Shown piece by piece: positions 12,865-13,019 of a stretch of 13,019 nt of DNA. The position numbers and the translations under genes were made by a program. Every line of letters begins with the position of its first letter. Position 1 is the stretch's first letter. Below the pieces are notes generated by a model. That model ran no database searches and was not told the origin of the DNA. It saw nothing but the letters and a program-made list of their open reading frames with translations. The stretch is taken from assembly GCA_050012355.1 (NCBI GenBank), contig JBEKHI010000237.1, forward strand, positions 1 through 13,019, read 5' to 3'. The DNA comes from JBEKHI01 sp050012355. GTDB taxonomy: Bacteria > Actinomycetota > Actinomycetes > Streptosporangiales > Streptosporangiaceae.

Positions 12865-13019
12865 GTGAAGATCGAAGTCGAGCGTGATTCGCTCGCTGAG
12901 GCGGTCGCATGGACGGCACGCGCCCTACCGACTAGGCCCACCGCTCCGGTACTCGCGGGCATGCTGCTGTCCGCCAGTGCCGAGCTGACCCTGTCGACGT
13001 TCGACTACGAGGTCTCCGC
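12865..13019 (+). CDS. dnaN: DNA polymerase III beta clamp, N-terminal part (runs off window)
   Basis: The first 51 or so codons read MKIEVERDSLAEAVAWTARA, then LPTRPTAPVLAGMLLSA and LTLSTFDYEVS, the opening of domain 1 of the sliding clamp. The PxRPxxPVLxG segment is highly conserved in actinobacterial DnaN. The start is GTG 12865 with AGGAGG 7 bases upstream (12852-12857), an excellent ribosome-binding site. The gene continues beyond base 13019. Its position after dnaA and oriC is canonical. Confidence 0.95.
   Translation, partial: MKIEVERDSLAEAVAWTARALPTRPTAPVLAGMLLSASAELTLSTFDYEVS

Noticed and set aside
1..13019. CRISPR arrays, tRNA or rRNA genes, phage or defence genes
   Set aside because: None were seen. 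The only repeats are the two palindromic elements, the hairpins, and the in-frame yidC and dnaA repeats. Gene content is core chromosomal.

Overview
This window is the chromosomal replication-origin region of a high-GC actinobacterium. It runs from the sigM/thioredoxin side, through the chromosome-partition genes and the rpmH-rnpA-yidD-yidC-jag-rsmG cluster, to dnaA, the oriC spacer and the first codons of dnaN. High GC, many GTG starts, TTGTCCACA-type DnaA boxes, two parS 14-mers, a 673-residue DnaA with a very long linker, and the order anti-sigma factor/trxB/trxA all point to Actinomycetes. I cannot name the genus.

Layout from left to right. At 1-2447, on the plus strand, lie a membrane anti-sigma factor (probably the partner of a SigM-like factor just outside the window), thioredoxin reductase and thioredoxin. 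Two 95% identical copies of a roughly 100-base palindromic repeat sit before the anti-sigma gene and before trxA. At 2448-2587 are two hairpins, the second a perfect 19-bp inverted repeat, separating trxA from a convergent GNAT-like acetyltransferase gene (minus strand). At 3333-5653, on the plus strand, are a threonine-aldolase-like PLP enzyme, a 290-base spacer with two parS sites, and parB. At 5665-5704 is a perfect 18-bp terminator. From 5721 to 10056 a single minus-strand cluster reads, in transcription order, rpmH, rnpA, yidD, yidC, jag, rsmG, parA, with a good promoter at 10165-10193. The dnaA upstream region (10057-10485) and the dnaA-dnaN spacer (12508-12864, oriC) both hold DnaA-box-like sites.

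How they work together: DnaA opens oriC and the DnaN clamp serves replication. ParA and ParB acting on parS segregate the new origins. RpmH, RnpA and RsmG serve ribosome and tRNA maturation. YidD, YidC and Jag serve membrane-protein insertion and RNA binding. TrxB and TrxA form a redox couple next to a stress anti-sigma factor.

The main surprise is that parA and parB, normally one co-directional operon, are convergent here and separated by a strong terminator. The parB block (aldolase, parS, parB) looks inverted relative to the usual actinobacterial order. A cwlM-type amidase gene, which follows trxA in Mycobacterium tuberculosis, is absent from that position.
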